Shown here one piece after another: positions 5,924-8,252 of a DNA stretch of 8,252 bases. Both the position numbers and the translations under genes were made by a program. The stretch comes from an uncultured bacterium. GTDB taxonomy: Bacteria > Patescibacteriota > Minisyncoccia > Phycocordibacterales > UBA9973. Where the stretch lies: contig CAINWY010000069.1 of NCBI GenBank assembly GCA_903854645.1, forward strand, positions 1 through 8,252, given 5' to 3'. The notes under the pieces were generated by a model. It searched no databases, was not told where the DNA came from, and saw only the letters and a program-made list of their open reading frames with translations. Position 1 is the first letter of the stretch; every line of letters starts with the position of its first letter.

Positions 5924-6745
5924 ATGAACATTTTAACTAAAATTAAAAAATTGAATTTTCCAATTGATAAATATGTGGTTGTTGGAAGTGGAATTTTAGA
6001 AGTTTTGGGAATAAGAACAGCCTTAGATATAGATATTGTGGTTACTTCAGATTTACATGTAAAATTAAGAGAAACAGGTGAATGGAAAGAAGAGGAAAGA
6101 TATGGATATATTTTCCTCAAAAAAGATGTTTTTGAAATCATTCCTAAATTAGATTGGGAGGATTATAAAACTACAACCGAAGAAGCAATTGAAAGTGCCT
6201 TCTTTATAGAAGATGTTCCTTTTATGAACTTAGAAGAATTAGTTAAATTCAAAACAGCACTAGGTAGAGAAAAAGATTTTAAAGATATTGAATTAATAAA
6301 GAATTACTTAGAAAGTAAAAATAATAGAGTTAGAGCTATAATAATAGAAGATAGTAAGATTCTATTGATGCACAGAATTAAAGCAGGTAACGAGTATTGG
6401 GTTTTCCCTGGAGGAGGACTTGAAGATGGTGACCTAACCCCTGAGGATGGATTAAAAAGAGAATGCTTAGAAGAGTTAGGTGTTGAAGTAGAAGTCAAAG
6501 GGTTATTTATGGAAAAGCCATCTTTGGCTCCAAAAACAATGGGTAAGATGGAGTATTTCTATAAATGCAATATTATTGGTGGAAAAATTGGAACCGGAAC
6601 TGGTCCAGAATTTAGTAATAGAGATATTGAGCAATATGGTACTTATGAAGTAGTGTGGATCCATGTTTCTGATTTGAAAGGTAAAAATGTATATCCATAT
6701 GAGGTAAGAGATAGGGTAATAACAGAGAGAATTTCTTCCCAATGA
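5924..6745 (+). CDS. Nucleotidyltransferase-like domain fused to NUDIX hydrolase
   Basis: This 273-residue two-domain protein begins with a nucleotidyltransferase-like domain. YVVVGSGILEVLGIR (17-31) and DIDIVVT (35-41) give the Gly-Ser plus Asp-x-Asp arrangement, and a helical segment ends near LVKFKTALGREKDFKDIELI (106-125), as in nucleotidyltransferase-fold proteins related to AbiEii/MNT types. From about residue 135 a NUDIX hydrolase follows: FPGGGLEDG...RECLEELG (161-186), with metal-binding Glu180, Glu183 and Glu184. The NUDIX box has one extra residue between GGG and RE, and Asp/Leu where a Glu is usual. NUDIX enzymes cleave nucleoside diphosphates linked to another group. Joining NMP transfer with diphosphate hydrolysis suggests writing and erasing of a nucleotide modification, or clean-up of a nucleotide metabolite; this is inference. 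No Shine-Dalgarno is seen, and the start is the first ATG after the candidate promoter. The GPNSNTY gene follows after 34 bases. Confidence 0.82.
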   Translation: MNILTKIKKLNFPIDKYVVVGSGILEVLGIRTALDIDIVVTSDLHVKLRETGEWKEEERYGYIFLKKDVFEIIPKLDWEDYKTTTEEAIESAFFIEDVPFMNLEELVKFKTALGREKDFKDIELIKNYLESKNNRVRAIIIEDSKILLMHRIKAGNEYWVFPGGGLEDGDLTPEDGLKRECLEELGVEVEVKGLFMEKPSLAPKTMGKMEYFYKCNIIGGKIGTGTGPEFSNRDIEQYGTYEVVWIHVSDLKGKNVYPYEVRDRVITERISSQ

Positions 6746-6779
6746 GTCAACATATTAAGAACTGTCACGGAAAATAATA

Positions 6780-7277
6780 ATGTCTAAAAAATCACATAAA
6801 TTTGAGCATCTAATAAATAAAGAAAAATACCAAGTATTTGTTTTTTCCTGTAAGGCATATTTCCCATTCCTTTTTGCTGGACATCCTTGGGTAGTTATAA
6901 ATAAAAGGGGGATTGTCAGTCGTTATGAGGTCCTTCACTTTATAGATAGCGATAAAACTGAAACAAATTATATCTATATAAATAAGTTCGAACCTTTTAT
7001 CGCTATAAATGATAAATTATTTAAAGAGGTTGTACATGATAAGATAAACCTATTAGGCTATATTGAAGGGGAGGAAGGCTCCCTTGCAAAGGAGGTCATA
7101 GAATATGTAGAGGACTCACCAAATAATTACCCATATAGTGATATCTATAATTTTTACGGGCCAAACAGTAATACCTATGTCCAGAATATATTAAATAGGT
7201 TCCCCGAATTGAAGATCAAGCTTAATTGGAATCACATAGGTAAGGAGTTTAATAACCCAAAAACTTTGAATTTCTAG
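6780..7277 (+). CDS. GPNSNTY-motif protein, DUF3750-like, function unknown
   Basis: This 165-residue protein has an early strand with a histidine, AGHPWVVINKRG (33-44), followed by SRYEVLHF (47-54), and a late conserved block, YGPNSNTYVQNILNRFPEL (126-144). The spacing of the His strand and the GPNSNTY block is what I remember of DUF3750 proteins, small bacterial proteins of unknown function; no biochemical role is known to me. There is no signal peptide and no convincing membrane segment (AYFPFLFAGHPWVVI is hydrophobic but interrupted by His and Pro). Only a weak GGA (about 8 bases upstream) precedes the ATG. The gap to the NTase-NUDIX gene is 34 bases, so the two may be cotranscribed. The family assignment is from memory of the motif and moderately sure. 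Confidence 0.7.
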   Translation: MSKKSHKFEHLINKEKYQVFVFSCKAYFPFLFAGHPWVVINKRGIVSRYEVLHFIDSDKTETNYIYINKFEPFIAINDKLFKEVVHDKINLLGYIEGEEGSLAKEVIEYVEDSPNNYPYSDIYNFYGPNSNTYVQNILNRFPELKIKLNWNHIGKEFNNPKTLNF

Positions 7278-7320
7278 AGCCGAGTCAATATAAATTTTAT
7301 ATATATCATTTCAATTTTAT

Positions 7321-7349
7321 ACCAAATATCGTTATAAATTGGTGTTTTT
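7321..7349 (+). terminator. Weak candidate terminator after the GPNSNTY gene
   Basis: ACCAA (7321-7325) can pair with TTGGT (7339-7343), with a few inner A-T pairs and a bulge. GTTTTTA follows, with five T (7345-7349). The stem is short and imperfect; the palindrome at 7438-7487 may be the real end point. Confidence 0.25.
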
Positions 7350-7437
7350 ATGATACAGAATAGAATATATGTCAAAAACGACAGGAGAAGGCCCTAAATA
7401 AGGCTAACTTGAACATAACTATGTATAGTCTGTCAAT

Positions 7438-7487
7438 GTGTCAAATACAAAATACCCTTATATATAAGGGTATTTTGTATTTGACAC
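7438..7487. repeat. Perfect 50-bp palindrome
   Basis: Every base from 7438 to 7487 pairs with its mirror partner. The 25-base arms run from GTGTCAAATACAAAATACCC to GGGTATTTTGTATTTGACAC around a TTATATATAA centre, with no spacer. The core AAAATACCC...GGGTATTTT has the A-rich/T-rich flanks of a bidirectional intrinsic terminator. The outer TTGACAC arm also provides a -35-like hexamer (7481-7486). It sits between the GPNSNTY gene and the muralytic gene's promoter, so it could terminate read-through, extrude as a cruciform, or bind a dimeric regulator. A mobile-element remnant is also possible. Confidence 0.9.
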
Positions 7488-7510
7488 GAGGTAAAACCAT
7501 TGTATAACTA

Positions 7511-7539
7511 TTGACTTTTGTAGACCTTTATGCTACTAT
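7511..7539 (+). promoter_or_regulatory. Promoter of the muralytic gene, extended -10
   Basis: TTGACT (7511-7516) is separated by 17 bp from TACTAT (7534-7539), which is preceded by TGC (7531-7533), the extended -10 element. Transcription would start near 7546, leaving a leader of about 126 bases. A second set, TTGACA (7481-7486) with TATAAC (7503-7508, 16-bp spacer), lies upstream and partly in the palindrome. Because the ATG at 7540 abuts the -10, it cannot be the start for the downstream promoter. Confidence 0.55.
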
Positions 7540-7545
7540 ATGAGG

Positions 7546-7671
7546 AGTTCCAAGTATGTTGTCATAAGGATGATATATAAGGAATTTTTTATTTTGAGTC
7601 CTAATGTATTAAAAAGCATAAGACAAAAGATAAAACCCTTCGGGGCGCCCGATGGCTCGTTGCCATCAACT
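7546..7671 (+). ncRNA. Structured 5' leader with GC-rich hairpins before the muralytic gene
   Basis: The gene-free stretch from about 7278 to 7671 ends in this candidate untranslated leader. Its last part is strikingly GC-rich for the window. CCC-TTCG-GGG (7636-7645) is a UUCG tetraloop hairpin, GGGCGCCC (7643-7650) could pair alternatively, and GATGGC-TCGTT-GCCATC (7651-7667) is a perfect 6-bp hairpin ending 4 bases before the ATG. There is no Shine-Dalgarno between it and the start. A GC-rich island in AT-rich DNA is a common sign of selected RNA structure. A cis-regulatory RNA or riboswitch is possible, but I do not recognise a known family. A tiny ORF (ATG at 7556, after GAGGAG, three codons) also lies in the leader. 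Alternatively the region could be translated as an N-terminal extension. Confidence 0.4.
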
Positions 7672-8244
7672 ATGAATAAACAAAAGATAATACGTTACTT
7701 GCAGTCGATTGTAGCTATACCTATGATGGCAGTGGTAATCCCACTAGGAGGTGCTCAAGCTATTCCTGACACGACTACACATAACGTCAAGATTGAGGTT
7801 TCAAGTTCTGCGATAACAACGCTAGAGCAAGAGGACCTTAAAGAGAAAGCAGATACTATAGATTCATTTCTTAAATCTCGCGGATCAGTATTAGCTGGAT
7901 ATGGAGCTAAATTCGTTGAAGAAGCAAGAGTGAATGAAATTGACTGGAGGCTTCTTGTATCTATCGCAGGACGTGAGACAACTTTTGGAAAGAATATGTG
8001 TAAAAATCCAAAAGCTCCAAATAATCCATTCGGTTGGGGTTCATGTAAATTTGGTTTTGATTCAATAGATGACTCAATAGAAAAGGTTTCAGCAAGTCTA
8101 GGGGGTAATAGTGAGAATACAGCTCATCATTACCAAGACAAGACAACTACACAGATCTTACGTAAATACAATTCAGTTATTCCTAACTATCCAAAAGAGG
8201 TTATAAGAATAATGAATATGATAGATGCTACAGATCCTATTTAA
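7672..8244 (+). CDS. Secreted glucosaminidase/lysozyme-like muralytic protein
   Basis: The 190-residue protein starts with a signal peptide: Lys- and Arg-containing MNKQKIIRYL, a hydrophobic stretch to about residue 26, and an AQA cleavage motif (28-30). A polar linker follows (31-75). The C-terminal domain resembles small lysozyme/glucosaminidase-fold proteins common in Patescibacteria: DWRLLVSIAGRETTFGK (91-107) with likely catalytic Glu102, NPFGWG (118-123), a FDSIDDSIEKVSASL helix (129-143), and a closing IRIMNMI helix. Cys110 and Cys125 flank the NPFGWG loop and could form a disulfide outside the membrane. It probably cleaves peptidoglycan glycan strands during growth or attachment to a host. 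I chose the ATG at 7672 because it gives a clean signal peptide. The frame is open back to 7540, but those 44 residues look unrelated, and the promoter overlaps that ATG. No Shine-Dalgarno is present, and a structured leader may control translation. Confidence 0.78.
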   Translation: MNKQKIIRYLQSIVAIPMMAVVIPLGGAQAIPDTTTHNVKIEVSSSAITTLEQEDLKEKADTIDSFLKSRGSVLAGYGAKFVEEARVNEIDWRLLVSIAGRETTFGKNMCKNPKAPNNPFGWGSCKFGFDSIDDSIEKVSASLGGNSENTAHHYQDKTTTQILRKYNSVIPNYPKEVIRIMNMIDATDPI

Positions 8245-8252
8245 TATAAAAG

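Noticed and set aside
5920..5925. Perfect TATAAT as the NTase-NUDIX promoter
   Set aside because: It overlaps the start codon, so RNA made from it would begin inside the gene and no in-frame Met follows soon.
7369..7401. Ten-codon ORF in the intergenic region
   Set aside because: It is too short, has no RBS, and contains no recognisable leader-peptide feature.
7540..7671. N-terminal extension of the muralytic protein from the ATG at 7540 (or 7570)
   Set aside because: The ATG at 7540 directly abuts the best -10 box, 7570 has no properly spaced RBS, the extension buries the signal peptide, and the RNA there is structured. Not fully excluded.
1..8252. Recoded TGA (code 25 or 4) as in some AT-rich CPR lineages or mycoplasmas
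   Set aside because: TGA ends several genes exactly where the next overlapping gene starts with its own SD, and no gene needs in-frame TGA read-through.
1..8252. CRISPR array, tRNA, rRNA, transposase
   Set aside because: No regularly spaced repeats, no cloverleaf-like sequence with TTCGA/TTCAA arms, and no transposase or integrase motif were found on either strand.

Overview
The window is AT-rich bacterial DNA with short intergenic gaps and small single-domain proteins. TGA is an ordinary stop: three of the overlapping operon genes end on it. The right-hand genes point to a Patescibacteria (CPR)-type genome, because an exported glucosaminidase/lysozyme-like protein with an NPFGWG core, a GPNSNTY (DUF3750-like) protein and an NTase-NUDIX fusion are a combination I associate with that group. 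This assignment is inferred from gene content. No rRNA or tRNA marker is visible.

Positions 1-5272 hold one compact transcription unit: a candidate promoter near 49-79, five genes on the + strand that all overlap their neighbours (4, 23, 11 and 4 bases), and a strong intrinsic terminator at 5241-5272. In order, the genes encode a short aldo/keto reductase, a radical SAM protein of the spore-photoproduct-lyase-like class, a divergent alanyl-tRNA synthetase (AlaRS) catalytic-domain paralogue, a nucleotidyltransferase-fold protein, and a second, better conserved AlaRS-type protein. Both AlaRS-like proteins stop at the end of the aminoacylation/tRNA-recognition region and lack the editing and C-Ala domains. 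They have lost different key positions. The set looks like a biosynthetic or modification pathway that uses amino-acid adenylates or aminoacyl-tRNA, combined with radical and NAD(P)H redox chemistry. It is the best candidate in this window for an undescribed system. The product is unknown.

Positions 5263-6745 hold a divergent pair sharing a 79-base promoter region: an S51 (peptidase E-like) hydrolase on the - strand and an NTase-NUDIX fusion on the + strand. The GPNSNTY protein (6780-7277) follows the fusion closely. None of these genes has a convincing Shine-Dalgarno sequence, whereas four of the five operon genes have a perfect AAAGGAGG. This fits a separate origin for the operon.

Positions 7278-7671 carry no convincing gene. 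They hold a perfect 50-bp palindrome (7438-7487), an extended -10 type promoter (7511-7539) and a roughly 126-base leader. The leader ends in a GC-rich, hairpin-forming element just before the start codon of the secreted muralytic protein (7672-8244).

Perfect or near-perfect inverted repeats recur. Besides the 50-bp palindrome, a 32-bp perfect palindrome lies over the active-site motif of the nucleotidyltransferase gene, and a 15-bp-stem hairpin lies at the start of the first AlaRS-like gene.
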